Part shown: piece by piece, positions 33,135 through 46,094 of the stretch
How the letters are laid out: each line of letters starts with the position of its first letter
How positions within the stretch are numbered: the first letter of the stretch is position 1
NCBI GenBank assembly: GCA_963680875.1
Contig: OY804575.1
Coordinates: 30,098,494-30,162,493, forward strand
Direction of reading: 5' to 3'
Source: Bathymodiolus brooksi
Taxonomy: Eukaryota > Mollusca > Bivalvia > Mytilida > Modiolidae
Length of the DNA: 64,000 nt
Notes under the pieces: generated by a model
Database searches by the model: none
Told to the model about the DNA's origin: nothing
The model's input: the letters and a program-made list of their open reading frames with translations, nothing else
Program-made: the position numbers and the translations under genes

Positions 33135-35734
33135 ACTGTATTGTGCTTGATGAACGCTACTGCAGAAATGGTTTGTTTGCACTAAATTAGATATCTATGG
33201 ATCGAGTCTCAGAGATTTCTGTAGAAGTTCGTTTTTCTGATATTTTAATATTACATTACATTTTGGTTTTGTTTTGTTCGTGGAATTGTGTTTTGCTTTG
33301 CATTGTTCTCTCTAATAAACTAGATACTGATGACCATCCCACAGACCTATCATGTGCATCTCTAGGTGGCGGATAAGGTGTCCTCCCGATTGGGGTGCTG
33401 ACTGGTTATAATACAGATCATAGTGTTTCGAGAGTGTTACTCTCCCTGCTACTGAAATACCTCTCTTGCAGATTTCTACAAAGGGTAGGCACGTTAAGCA
33501 ACAATAAATAAATCAATCAATACCTCTAATGTATATTTTACCTTTATCAAATGTTTATGGCAAAATATATTTTGGGGAAGATATAACTGTACATTGTTAA
33601 TATGATAAATCAAATGAAATAATCTTAATTTATCGCCAGCTAGTCCTCCACGGGTTTGTGATAAACAATATATAACTTGCAAAATATTAGATAGTAAGTT
33701 GATAAACAATATTAGAGATATATACAGCACAAGTGACCTCTGATGGGGATGGGGTCCAAAAGGGTCGTCCTCTGCTTGTGTTCCACAAATCAAATATACA
33801 ACTCTCCCAGAATAACGTGACGTATATGAAAATTTGGTGTTTGCATAGCAAAGACTACCTATAACCTCATCTCACATATCCTCCGGTGGTGCATAGGACC
33901 CTGATGCACTGCCTTCATTGGTCTCAATCAATACTGGTGACAATCAAAACAACTGTCCATAAGCCACTCCGGGTCACATGTTCACCTACATGGGTTATCG
34001 TTTATAAACTCGTTCTCGGCATGAATATATAGCTGAAATACTGCTGACTTGATGTTTAACAGCTATTTATCCATCAATGGATATAGCTGAAATACTGCTG
34101 ACTTGATGTTTAACAGCTTGATGTTCAATATAAAATAGAGTTAATTGTTGTAATATTATTAAAAATATTATCAAGCATTTTTCTTGAGCAACTTGTTTCC
34201 AATTTAAAACACTGAATACAAAATACATGCTTGAAGACATTTGTTTCCTGTCTTAAAACAGATGGGTGATTACTTACAAAGTATAGTCAATATAATTTGC
34301 CTGTTAAAATTTCGAATGTAAATACGTAGGAATCATGTTCTTAATGACTTAAACACAATGATGGGGCTTTGAAAGATTATTTTGGTTCATTTTAAACAGA
34401 GACGACGCGCCAGGTGTCATACGATCTGTTAATACATTAAATATCTAGAAAAACTACTAAATAAACATTCTTCATATATTTAAAGGATTTCGAAGAAGAA
34501 GAAACACTTAACTACTTAATGAAATTTTAAGTGTGAAGAATATTGTTCTAGCCAATAGAAAAGATACAAATTGTGTGTTAGATAAACATCATCATAATAT
34601 TTCTATCATTATAATCTTTTACTACTAGTTCATTGAAGAAAGTAATGTATTTAGTCTACCATACACAGTAATTCGGTGATGTGTATCCAAAAACACTTTA
34701 ACCACTAAAGATTTCAGGAATGCCGTACATTCAGCTGTACAAAGGAATCTTGACAGTTTTAATATATATAATGGCACTCGAATGTTACCAGAACTCTTGG
34801 GTTACCGATGATAAATAGACGTTCATCGGATTATTCATGCATTGTTTCATTTGACCCTTTGGTGTTTGAGAAAGATGCTAAAATGTTATGCTTGCATATG
34901 ACAGACTAAATATGATCTCAATCATGCATCACTAGATCCCAAGGACCAACTGCACTAACAATTAGCAGATTCAATTTGAAAAGCTTTCTGGATTTTCGCA
35001 ATTCTAGTAGTATTTCCATAGCTGGTCCTAATGTAATAAGCCATGAATATGTGTGCTAGGTGTATCAATGTTGTCCCTTTTTACTATTTTGCTATTAAAT
35101 ATTTTAACTTTTCCGACAGTGTGGTTTTTGTTTTTTAATTTAATACTATTGCCAGCTACATTTAACTTTATACCATAAGATCTCATATACATTGGGACGT
35201 GTCCTCATTAGTACGAGTTTTGAACTCAGCTTCATGACATTTGCAATTACATTTCCACTGCTGGTTTTTAAGAATACCATTGCAGTCTATTTAAAGATTG
35301 AGACGCCAAGGTCAAACACAATATCTCAATGGGGCTTCATTTTCACAGATCTAAATATATTACAATGATGCTGCTCAACGAATAGTGTATTTTTGTACTG
35401 CTGGTTTTTGAGAAGAAATCTTACTTCATTTACCCATTTCAGGACCCTTGCTACGAGCGATCAACTTCATTTGTACAAATCTGATTCTCATCTTCCCAAT
35501 GATTACCAGGTTCTGTTGAACAGTACTGTGAGCGATTATAATGTAAAAACGTTAACGACGACATACGCCAAAAATATTAATTGCTCATTTATCTTTGATT
35601 AGCTGAGGCTAAAATGTACAGTATTGGACACTAATTTTACAACATAGCATTTTTTGTTGTGTAATATAAAAATCCTTTTGACAAGGGCAATTCATTCTGC
35701 CGATGCAGCATTAAATTATTGTATTTACAAAGTT
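33135..35734. other. Non-coding stretch with SINE-tail fragments
   Basis: No supported gene. 33450-33525 ends like a SINE tail (GTTAAGCAACAATAAATAAAT). GATATAGCTGAAATACTGCT, then GACTTGATGTTTAACAGC occurs twice, at 34026 and 34079. One short open frame at 35393-35602 follows an acceptor-like TTTCAG but is not recognisable. Confidence 0.45.
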
Positions 35735-35895
35735 GAACAAGCTGGCCAGGAAATCGGTGGAGGAAACCGGAGTACACAGAGAAAACAATAACAAGGACAA
35801 ATATCACTTAAGTATGTAAATAGCCCATCGACATGTGCTTTAGTGGTGATAGGCACTGATGACATAGCTAGAGACAAATCCAACTACAATAGGAT
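35735..35895 (-). mobile_element. Degenerate SINE fragment
   Basis: On the - strand it keeps CTGTGTACTCCGGTTTCCTC, then ATCAGTGCCTATCACCACTA and GTAGTTGGATTT in scrambled spacing relative to the full copy at 57421-57670. It touches the start of the next array. Confidence 0.6.
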
Positions 35896-38800
35896 CACAG
35901 CCATAGTCCATGAACATGACACACCTATAGCTGTAAAAGAGCCAGTCCATGAACATGACACACCTATAGCTGTAAAAGAGCCATAGTCCATGAACATGAC
36001 ACACTTATAGCTGTAAAAGAGCCATAGTCCATGAACATGATACACATATAGCTGTAAAGCCATGAACATGACACACCTATAGCTGTAAAAGAGCCATAGT
36101 CCATGAACATGACACACCTATAGCTGTAAAAGAGCCAGTCCATGAACATGACACACCTATAGCTGTAAAAGAGCCATCGTCCATGAACATGACACACTTA
36201 TAGCTGTAACAGAGCCATAGTCCATGAACATGATACACATATAGCTGTAAAGCCATGAACATGACACACCTATAGCTGTAAAGCCATGAACATGACACAC
36301 CTATAGCTGTAAAAGAGCCAGTCTATGAACATGCCACACCTATAGCTGTAAAAGAGCCATAGTCCATGAACATGACACACCTATAGCTGTAACAAAGCCA
36401 TAGTCCATGAACATGACACACATATAGCTGTAAAGCCATGAACATGACACACCTATAGCTGTAAAGCCATGAACATGACACACCTATAGCTGTAAAGCCA
36501 TGAACATGACACACCTATAGCTGTAAAAGAGCCAGTCCATGAACATGACACACCTATCGCTGTAAAAGAGCCATAGTCCATGAACATGACACACTTAAAG
36601 CTGTAAAGCCATGAACATGACACGCCTATAGCTGTAAAGCCATGAACATGACACACCTATAGCTGTAAAGCCATGAACATGACACACCTATAGCTGCAAA
36701 GCCATGAACATGACACACCTATAGCTGTAAAGCCATGAACATGACACACCTATAGCTGTAAAGCCATGAACATGACACACCTATAGCTGTAAAGCCATGA
36801 ACATGACACACCTATAGCTGTAAAAGAGCCAGTCCATGAACATGACAAACCTATAGCTGTAAAAGAGCCACAGTCCATGAACATGACACACCTAAAGCTG
36901 TAAAGCCATGAACATGACACACCTATAGCTGTAAAAGAGCCAGTCCATGAACATGACACACCTATAGCTGTAAAAGAGCCATAGTCCATGAACATGACAC
37001 ACCTAAAGCTGTAAAGCCATGAACATGACACACCTATAGCTGTAAAGCCATGAACATGACACACCTAAAGCTGTAAAGCCATGAACATGACACACCTATA
37101 GCTGTAAAAGAGCCAGTCCATGAACATGACACACCTAAAGCTGTAAAGCCATGAACATGACACACCTATAGCTGTAAAGCCATGAACATGACACACCTAA
37201 AGCTGTAAAGCCATGAACATGACACACCTATAGCTGTAAAAGAGCCAGTCCATGAACATGACACACCTAAAGCTGTAAAGCCATGAACATGACACACCTA
37301 TAGCTGTAAAGCCATGAACATGACACACCTAAAGCTGTAAAGCCATGAACATTACACACCTATAGCTGTAAAAGAGCCAGTCCATGAACATGACATACCT
37401 TTAGCTGTAAAAGAGCCATAGTCCATGAACATGACACACCTAAAGCTGTAAAGCCATGAACATGACACACCTATAGCTGTAAAAGAGCCAGTCCATGAAC
37501 ATGACACACTTATAGCTGTAAAAGAGCCAGTCCATGAACATGACACACCTATAGCTGTAAAGCCATGAACATGACACACCTAAAGCTGTAAAGCCATGAA
37601 CATGACACACCTATAGCTGTAAAAGAGCCAGTCCATGAACATGACACACCTAAAGCTGTAAAGTTATGATCATGACACACCTATAACTGTAAAGCCATGA
37701 ACATGACACACCTAAAGCTGTAAAGCCATGAACATGACACACCTATAGCTGTAAAAGGGCCATAGTCCATGAACATGACACACCTAAAGCTGTAAAGCCA
37801 TGAACATGACACACCTATAGCTGTAAAGCCATGAACATGACACACCTAAAGCTGTAAAGCCATGAACATGACACACCTATAGCTGTAAAAGAGCCAGTCC
37901 ATGAACATGACACACCTTTAGCTGTAAAAGAGCCATAGTCCATGAACATGACACACCTAAAGCTGTAAAGCCATGAACATGACACACCTATAGCTGTAAA
38001 AGAGCCAGTCCATGAACATGACACACCTATAGCTGTAAAAGAGCCATAGTCCATGAACATGACACACCTATTGCTGTAAAGCCATGAACATGACACACCT
38101 AAAGCTGTAAAAGAGCCAGTCCATGAACATGACACACCTATAGCTGTAAAAGAGCCAGTCCATGAACATGACACACCTATAGCTGTAAAAGAGCCATAGT
38201 CCATGAACATGACAAACCTAAAGCTGTAAAGCCATGAACATGACACACCTATAGCTGTAAAAGAGCCAGTCCATGAACATGACACACCTATAGCTGTAAA
38301 AGAGCCAGTCCATGAACATGACACACCTATAGCTGTAAAAGAGCCAGTCCATGAACATGACACACCTATAGCTGTAAAAGAGCCATAGTCCATGAACATG
38401 ACACACCTATAGCTGTAAAAGAGCCAGTCCATGAACATGACACACCTATAGCTGTAAAAGAGCCATAGTCCATGAACATGACACACCTATAGCTGTAAAA
38501 GAGCCAGTCCATGAACATTACACACCTATAGCTGTAAAAGAGCCATAGTCCATGAACATGACACACTTATAGCTGTAAAAGAGCCATAGTCCATGAACAT
38601 GACACACTTATAGCTGTAAAAGAGCCATAGTCCATGAACATGACACACCTATAGCTGTAAAAGAGCCAGTCCATGAACATGACACACCTATAGCTGTAAA
38701 AGAGCCAGTCCATGAACATGACACACCTATAGCTGTAAAAGAGCCATAGTCCATGAACATGACACACTTATAGCTGTAAAAGAGCCAGTCCATGAACATG

Positions 38801-39140
38801 ACACACCTATAGCTGTAAAAGAGCCAGTCCATGAACATGACACACCTATAGCTGTAAAAGAGCCATAGTCCATGAACATGACACACTTATAGCTGTAAAA
38901 GAGCCATAGTCCATGAACATGACACACTTATAGCTGTAAAAGAGCCAGTCCATGAACATGACACACCTATAGCTGTAAAAGAGCCATAGTCCATGAACAT
39001 GACACACCTATAGCTGTAAAAGAGCCATAGTCCATGAACATGACACACCTATAGCTGTAAAAGAGCCACTCCATGAACATGACACACTTATAGCTGTAAA
39101 AGAGCCAGTCCATGAACATGACACACTTATAGCTGTAAAA
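35896..39140. repeat. Compound minisatellite with 31, 39 and 41 bp units
   Basis: All units share CCATGAACATGACACACCTA, then TAGCTGTAAA. They differ by an insert before CCATGAAC: none (31 bp), AGAGCCAGT (39 bp) or AGAGCCATAGT (41 bp). The left-central part is rich in 31-bp units with CTAAAGCTG and the right part in 39/41-bp units. Short - strand frames (MCHVHG...) are chance products. Confidence 0.95.
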
Positions 39141-39142
39141 GG

Positions 39143-39260
39143 AAAAACAAAAAAATACCACATCGTCTGAACAATTACAAAATCCAATCGAAAAATCGTA
39201 GAAACAGAGACAAAATCGATACCTCTTACACACATACTAATAATACATTTCTCTGACGTC
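39143..39260. mobile_element. Interspersed repeat family A, right arm
   Basis: ATACCACATCGTCTGAACAA, then ACAAAATCCAATCG and GAGACAAAATCGATACCTC matches 4338-4430 and 30515-30570. Directly follows the compound array. Confidence 0.6.
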
Positions 39261-39336
39261 ACACTATTGTTCGAACAGTGAATTATTTTTAAGAATCTAG
39301 TTTATTCTTTTGAACTTGGGTACATTATTTTGATTT

Positions 39337-39452
39337 GATTTTTGTGTTTTAACGCCACTTTCAGAAATATCATGGCGACCAGTTTTAGTGGTGGGAGAAG
39401 CCGGAGAGAACCACCGACCATGGGCAAGCAACTGGTATAAACTTTGGTCAAA
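39337..39452 (-). mobile_element. SINE fragment, short subtype
   Basis: On the - strand it reads CAGTTGCTTGCCCATGGTC, then GGTGGTTCTCTCCGGCTTC and TAAAACTGGTCGCCATGA. The same subtype, with CTTGCCCATGG, is the nested copy at 47726-47881. Confidence 0.7.
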
Positions 39453-39600
39453 TTTATTGCAAGGAAACCAGTTTAAGCTTCAAACTGGTTTACCTAGCTC
39501 TGCATATATTAGTCAAACCGGCAAAAAACTGGTTTCAAGTTGAAAATGGTATGACCGTTCATTTTGTTTAAACCAAAACCAGTGCTGGAAACTGAGCAAA

Positions 39601-39826
39601 CAGTATTTCAGTTATATCGCGGTCAGTTTTATTGGTAGCGAAAACCGGAGTACCCGGAGAAAACCACCGACCTCTCACAAGTCACTGACAAACTTTATCA
39701 CATAATGTTGCATCGAGTACACCTCGCCATCAGCGGGATTCCAACTCGCAACTTTAGTGGTGATAGACAGTGCTTGAACAGGCATTTGTAAATCCCACTA
39801 CCATACGATTACGACCACGACGACTC
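39601..39826 (-). mobile_element. SINE copy (nearly full length, tail trimmed)
   Basis: The - strand carries the head (GTCGTGGTCGTAATCGTATG, GTAGTGGGATTTACAAATGC, box-B-like GAGTTGGAATCCC), the middle (ACATTATGTGATAAAGTTTG) and the core (GGTCGGTGGTTTTCTCCGGG). The GTTAAACACC tail is missing. Confidence 0.8.
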
Positions 39827-39924
39827 CTTTATTTATTAAACCATGCATTTAGCCATGGTTCAGTTTCAAACTAGTTTGTTAAACCAAACGTGGTTTGACT
39901 GCAATGAATAATCTGATTATCACT

Positions 39925-40055
39925 TGTGGTTGCGAGTCGAATGCACCCTTTTTGTAATCTAAAAAGCCAGGCGTGAACCAACGCCGTATTGGTGATAGGC
40001 TTGTATGAGTTGTTAGGTAATCCAACTACCTAACTCATTGGGCCACCCGGACCCT
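39925..40055 (-). mobile_element. tRNA-like SINE head
   Basis: On the - strand GGGTGGCCCAATGAGTTAGG resembles a Pol III A box and GGCGTTGGTTCACGCC a B box. The sequence between includes GTAGTTGGATTACC and CCTATCACCAATA as in the SINE head. Probably the head of a related SINE. Confidence 0.5.
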
Positions 40056-40104
40056 TCTTGCGTACATGAACTTTAACCTTTTTCCGTTTTAAGCTTAAAA
40101 ACGT

Positions 40105-40208
40105 GTTGTAAATATTTGGGGATTTGCGGGTATCGAACCCCTGCTGGGCTTTTTAAACTCTGCTTTGAGTTTCAAAACTTCCGTCTACCCACCCAGCTAC
40201 AGTGACCA
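40105..40208 (-). mobile_element. tRNA-like sequence (SINE head or tRNA pseudogene)
   Basis: The - strand reads GTAGCTGGGTGGGTAGACGG (A-box-like), then after about 50 bases GGGTTCGATACCC, a good B box. The distance is longer than in a normal tRNA and I cannot fold a clean cloverleaf, so a tRNA-derived retroelement head is more likely than a working tRNA gene. Confidence 0.4.
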
Positions 40209-40589
40209 CACTATTAGAGTGTATACTTAATGTATATGGCTCTTGATAGTAAACTTTATTTTAAAAAATATCAACAACTTGTTTAAATAAGTAATTGATC
40301 AATATATACAAGGCATGATACACCTATTTAAAATCTGGCATAATGTATGTTCAGAACTGACGAGTACGTGAGCATTTAAAAAATATTCTCGCAATACAAA
40401 AAAAAACAACTAACGAACCGATCAAAGTAATTACAAATCAGACAGACCATAGGTGAACATTTGGGACACTTGAAAGATCTTTAGGAAGGAATCGAAAGGA
40501 CGTTGACCGATACAAATTTGTCTTTTTATTTTGTATGAATTATTGTCTTACTAAACATTAAGTGTAAAAATATAGTAGAAGGAAATGTA

Positions 40590-40665
40590 TTATGTAAGAG
40601 AATACACTCCAACTTGTAGATTCTTAAAAATAATCTACAGTTGGAGTGTATTCTCCATTACATAT
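40590..40665. repeat. Strong hairpin (inverted repeat)
   Basis: GAGAATACACTCCAACTTGT, then AGATT is followed after about 10 bases by AATCTACAGTTGGAGTGTAT, then TCTCC. The pairing continues outward through an AT-rich ATGTA segment, giving a stem of about 25-30 pairs with one or two bulges. Confidence 0.8.
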
Positions 40666-40777
40666 ACATGACTGTTCACTTTCCTGGCTTGGCATATAGA
40701 CCCTTCAATAAAAATGGCCACGTTAAGCTAGTTTTATAGTGAAACGATGTGGTCATGCAAGTGTATCCACACGTGAG

Positions 40778-42310
40778 TAAAATGTCAACCCTCACATATT
40801 ACTGGGTGAGCAGCGTTGTTATACAGAATGCTTTAAACTTATAAAATGCCAATCCTCACATATTACTGGGTGAGCAGCGTTGTTCTACAGAATGCTTTAG
40901 ACTTATAAAATGTCAATCCTCACATATTACTGGTTGAGCAGCGTTGTTCTACATAATGCTTTCGACTTATAAAATGCCAATCCTCACATATTACTGGGTG
41001 AGCAGCGTTGTTATACAGAATGATTTACTTATAAAATGCCAACCCTCACATATTACTGGGTGAGCAGCGTTGTTATACAGAATGCTTTAGACTTATAAAA
41101 TGCCAATCCTCACATATTACTGGGTGAGCAGCGCTGTTATACAGAATGCTTTCGACTTATAAAATGCCAATCCTCACATATTACTGGGTGAGCAGCGTTG
41201 CTATACAGAATGCTTTAGACTTATAAAATGACAATCCTCACATATTACTGGGTGAGCAGCGTTGTTCTACATAATGCTTTAGACTTATAAAATGCCAACC
41301 CTCACATATTACTGGGTGAGCAGCGTTGTTATACAGAATGCTTTAGACTTATAAAATGCCAACCCTCACATATAACTGGGTGAGCAGCGTTGTTATACAG
41401 AATGCTTTAGACTTATAAAATGCCAACCTTCACATATTACTGGGTGAGCAGCATTGTTATACAGAATGCTTGACTTATAAAATGTCAATCCTCACATATT
41501 ACTGGGTGAGCAGCATTGCTATACAGAATGCTTTAGACTTATAAAATGCCAATCCTCACATATTACTGGGTGAGCAATGTTGTTCTACATAATGCTTTAG
41601 ACTTATAAAATGCCAACCCTCACATATTACTGGGTGAGCAGCGTTGTTATACAGAATGCTTTAGACTTATAAAATGCCAATCCTCACATATTACTGGGTG
41701 AGCAGCGTTGTTATACAGAATGCTTTAGACTTATAAAATGCCAACCCTCACATATAACTGGGTGAGCAGCGTTGTTATTCAGAATGCTTTAGACTTATAA
41801 AATGCCAATCCTCACATATTACTGGGTGAGCAGTGTTGCTATACAGAATGCTTTAGACTTATAAAATGCCAATTCTCACATATTACTGGGTGAGCAGCAT
41901 TATTATACAGAATGCTTTAGACTTATAAAATGCCAATCCTCACATATTACTGGGTGAGCAGTATTGTTATACAGAATGCTTTAGACTTATAAAATGCCAA
42001 TCCTCACATATTACTGGGTGAGCAGTATTGTTATACAGAATGCTTTAGACTTATAAAATGCCAATCCTCACATATTACTGGGTGAGCAGCGTTGCTATAC
42101 AGAATGCTTTAGACTTATAAAATGCCAATCCTCACATATTACTGGGTGAGCAGCATTGTTATACAGATTGCTTTAGACTTATAAAATGCCAATCCTCACA
42201 TATTACTGGGTGAGCAGCGTTGTTATACAGAATGCTTTAGACTTATAAAATGCCAATCCTCACATATTACTGGGTGAGCAGCGTTGTTATACAGAATGCT
42301 TTAGACTTAA
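40778..42310. repeat. 64-bp tandem repeat, about 24 copies
   Basis: The unit contains ATAAAATGCCAATCCTCACA, then TATTACTGGGTGAGCAGCG, then TTGTTATACAGAATGCTTTA and GACTT. Copies vary at several positions (CAACC, GCATTG, ATAACTGG), so this array is more diverged than the 40-bp ones. Confidence 0.95.
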
Positions 42311-43123
42311 TATATTCTGCATGACACATAAGTTGTCATATGAATAATATTGTTCTTTTAATACTTCACCAATAGAAGTTACCAACAGACTAAGTAAACA
42401 TTTCTACAATTTCTAATGGATTTTATAAATGTTCCAACAGTGTGGTATTATATTAAGCATAGAGCATCTGACCATTAAATAGCTATCTCTTTTCTTTATG
42501 AATTCTGTCTACATCCATATTCCTTCATAATAAATATTTCAGGGATCCATATTAATAAAGTTTAATAAAATGTCCTAATATCTTATCTTGATACAACCTG
42601 TCAAGTGTGGTGAACAAGATGTTTTGTTAATTTAGTCTTTCGAGTCACATTATGACTTTCCAAAACAACCCTTCATACACAAAGCAAAACATAGTTGGTG
42701 GTAGTATTGACAGATTCTTCATAAGCAATACTAAGCATTAATCAAAGGAAAATGATACATACTAGTAATCAACTACTAGTAGGGTAGGACAAATTTATCT
42801 TAAGTGAACAAAAAATAATGAATTAAAATGTCTGACGAAAAAAGTTGTTTTTATTTGGCAGGCCATCTTAGCATACTTTAGTGAGTGATTGTTGTTTAAC
42901 TATAAATGAACATTTTTTCAGTTATATCATGGTGAGAACAAGTAACATTCGACGAGATGATAATGATATCCACTTTGTACTAGACCAACAGGCTTAGTTG
43001 GATGTTCATACTGCTAGTACACTGAAACAAGAGTTGCTGATATACATGTCACGTCACTCTAACACATTAACCTGATTTCATCTTTGTTCTTTCTCATTCA
43101 TGCTGTGGGATTAGAGGAAAAGC
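42311..43123. other. Non-coding spacer
   Basis: No supported gene; 42897-42932 shows a short relic of a SINE tail (TTTTTCAGTTATATCATGG). Otherwise AT-rich sequence without structure that I can name. Confidence 0.4.
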
Positions 43124-43420
43124 AAAAACTACCAATCTTAGTCTCTAGTTTGATCCTAATCTTAGTCTCTAGTTTGATCCTAATCTTAGTCTCTAGTTTG
43201 ATCCTAATCTTAGTCTCTAGATTGATCCTAATCTTAGTCTCTAGTTTGATCCTAATCTTAGTCTCTAGTTTGATCCTAATCTTAGTCTCTAGTTTGATCC
43301 TAATCTTAGTCTCTAGTTTGATCCTAATCTTAGTCTCTAGTTTGATCCTAATCTTAGTCTCTAGTTTGATCCTAATCTTAGTCTCTAGTTTGATCCTAAT
43401 CTTAGTCTCTAGTCTCTAAC
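43124..43420. repeat. 24-bp tandem repeat, about 12 copies
   Basis: The unit is ATCCTAATCTTAGTCTCTAG plus TTTG, nearly invariant (one TTTG to ATTG). As 24 is a multiple of three, one + frame reads LILILVSS repeats; there is no other sign of coding. Confidence 0.95.
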
Positions 43421-43971
43421 AAACCCAGGACCTACTCCACTCAAGGCAAGCATGCTAATTATTACATCACTGGTGCAGCTTTCCATACTGCATTATGGCC
43501 AGGTGCTGTAGATGTTTTACACTGTTAGAAATATTTTTTTCAGCAATATCAATGTAAAAGGCAGAAAAAAACAACTAAACAAAATATTGTAGTATAATAA
43601 AAGTTTCAAAAAATATTTATTATATAATAATACATAATAAGTATACAAAATGTATCTTTCCTGATTTGATATTGTGAGCTGAGAGACATTACCTGAGATG
43701 GCATGGATTAGTCTTCATTTGTAAATCATATCTTTGTATACTAGGCATTTACAATATGCCTCCTATCTGTTGTAGAGATTATGAAAGTCGTAACCAACAT
43801 TGTTTAGCTTATATCTTGCAAACTTGCAAATCTTGCAGAATAAGGCTTAACGTCTTACACAATCCATAATTCATCTAGGTTAAATTTATCTTTTTTTAAA
43901 TCTAGCTAAATCTATGCGATGAGTTTTTGTTATTTCATAATGGTTTATTTACATTTTACTGTAATTAGTAA
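43421..43971. other. Non-coding spacer
   Basis: AT-rich sequence between the 24-bp array and a SINE. I see no gene, RNA or repeat in it. Confidence 0.4.
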
Positions 43972-44168
43972 CTTCACTTTCAACAATATTTCAGTTATAT
44001 CATGGCGATCAGTTTTATTGGTGGAGGAAACCCGAGTACACAGAGAAAATCACTGACCTGCCGCAAGTCACTGACAAACTTTATCACATAATATTGTATC
44101 GAAGACACCTCGTCTGATCGGGATTCAAACTCACAACGTTAATGGTGATAGGCACTGATTGCATAAAT
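43972..44168 (-). mobile_element. SINE copy (3' two thirds)
   Basis: The - strand reads GCCTATCACCATTAACGTTG, GAATCCCGATCAGACGAGG, ACATAATATTATGTGATAAA-like middle, GTCAGTGATTTTCTCTGTG and the tail GAAATATTGTTGAAAGTG. It stops before the A-box part of the head. Confidence 0.8.
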
Positions 44169-44245
44169 ACATCATTTTGAAAGGTAAAGTACATTTTTGT
44201 ACAAGAACCATTCATAAATATCTTTGAATAAGAAGGGTCTGTCGT

Positions 44246-44757
44246 GGTGACAATGGCATGGTACTTGCTTTACATGGATATGATAGTATGGTACTAGATT
44301 TGCCTGATTACGATGGTACGATACTTGAATTACATGGATACGATAGTATGGTACTAGATTTGCCTGGTTACGATGGTACAATACTTGAATTACATGGATA
44401 TGATAGTATGGTACTAGATTTGCCTTGCTACAATGGTATGATACTTGAATCACATGGATATGATAGTATGATACTAGATTTGCCTTGCTACAATGGTATG
44501 ATACTTGAATTACATGGATATGATAGTATGGTACTAGATTTGCCTGGTTATGATGGTATGATACTTGAATTACATGGATATGATAGTATGGTACTAGATT
44601 TGCCTTGTTACGATGGTATGATACTTGAATTACATGGATACGATAGTATGGTACTAGATTTGCCTGGTTACGATGGTATGATACTTGATTTACATGGTTA
44701 CAATGCTTTGGTACTTGAATTACATGGTAACGATGGTATGATACTTGAATTACATCT
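44246..44757 (+). repeat. 60-bp (2 x 30) tandem repeat grown from a SINE head
   Basis: Each 30-base half reads GATGGTATGATACTTGAATT, then ACATGGATAC, or the sister half GATAGTATGGTACTAGATTT, then GCCTGGTTAC. Both align with the SINE head GATCGTATGGTAGTTGGATT, then TACAACTAC. The last half-unit runs into the next SINE segment exactly where the head should continue (CTACCTATG). The 20-residue open repeat in one frame is incidental. Confidence 0.9.
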
Positions 44758-45035
44758 ACCTATGAAATCAATGCCTATCACTGCGGAAGATTCAAGTTTG
44801 ATTCCCATCTGGGTAGAGATGTGCTTTAAAATACAGCTTTATAAAGTTTGTCAGTGATTTGCAGCAGGTTTGTGGTGTTCTTAAAGTATGGTTTCCTCTG
44901 GTAATAAAACTGACTGCTACAATATACAAAACTGTAACTGATATTACTGTTGAAAGTGATATTAAACACTCGATCTCTTGAAGTAACACCTGTCTACATT
45001 TGTTTTTGTAAACCAAACCAAACCAAACCAAATTT
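44758..45035 (+). mobile_element. Degenerate SINE continuing from the array
   Basis: Follows the array with CTACCTATGAAATCAATGCC, TATCACTGC, GATTCAAGTTTGATTCCC (B-box region), TTTATAAAGTTTGTCAGTGA, GGTTTCCTCTGG, TAATAAAACTGACTGC, GTTGAAAGTGATATTAAACAC and the tail (CCAAA)n at 45013-45031. Confidence 0.75.
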
Positions 45036-46094
45036 TGACTGAGTAATACACAAAAAAATTACTTAATCTGACATGGTTATAACAATGTTCAACTGTATGT
45101 AAAACTAGTAAATCACATATTCAAAAATAAAACTCGGAAAACATTTTAAACCCAGCACCTAGTATCGTATAACAATTTCACTACTGAGCTAATTTTATCT
45201 TAAAATGAAGACCATTATATTGTTGGCAGAAGTTTTTATCATCTTAGTAACAGTTATTATCTTAGATGGTACAAGATTCCATGTATTATTACTGGGCCAT
45301 ACTTGATTTTTGTTTTTACAACAAATTGACTCAATCTGATTAAGATCAGACGTCTCACGTGCTCCCCTTTATTGATATGTCACAGCATGGGAGATCTGAG
45401 GACACTCCAATACAGGTCATATGCAAGTGACCTTATGTTATGAATATATCATGATATGATAAATATGTTTATGGCCTTGTTTGGCAAATCAGATTGCTCG
45501 TAGCTTGGAAAGTAGCATAACAACGTTTCCACAGTCTTGCAATTGCCATGTTCATTGGATGGTACATATGGTCACTCGCATGAGACTCGATGTCGTATAT
45601 CCCACAATCAGTAAAGGGTAGCAAGTGAGAGACCTCATTTTAATCAGACTGAATTTCAGTCTGCTCATAAAACTTGTACTTGAAAGTTTTATGACCGTGA
45701 GTCCTGGTGTCAACACACACTCGAGTGGTTGTTATGGTGATAGACCATCAAAGCATATGTATAATGCTGGAGGGTAATTCTATGTACCGTCACATTCAGC
45801 ACATATCTGTTATTCATAGTAGTGCACAGAATTAGACAGTATGCAGAATTACCCATAATGACTAGATGTAAAAAAAAAAAAAAAAAAAAAAAAAAACTAC
45901 CCTACATTTGTGGCTACAACAGGTTTTTAAAAACTAGACATCATTTTGAAGGAAATAACTTTCCTATGATCCTTGTTAGGAAGTAATACTAAAGAAGTAC
46001 CATATGTATCATCTAGGACAGACATTAATGGATGAAGAAACCTCACATTGTCATTGCTTTGTCAGCCTCAATCAAATCCTGTCTACTTTGCTTT
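45036..46094. other. Non-coding spacer between convergent genes
   Basis: No supported gene. A run of 27 A residues lies at 45869-45896 and may mark the end of a retroposed copy, but I cannot identify a body for it. Confidence 0.4.

Noticed and set aside
35393..35602. Isolated exon after TTTCAG
   Set aside because: The peptide is not recognisable and no partner exon is near.
40105..40208. Functional tRNA gene
   Set aside because: A and B boxes are present but too far apart and no clean cloverleaf could be folded by eye; kept only as a tRNA-like SINE head.
43084..43419. Leu/Ile-rich repeat protein
   Set aside because: It is the translation of an invariant 24-bp minisatellite with no other coding evidence.
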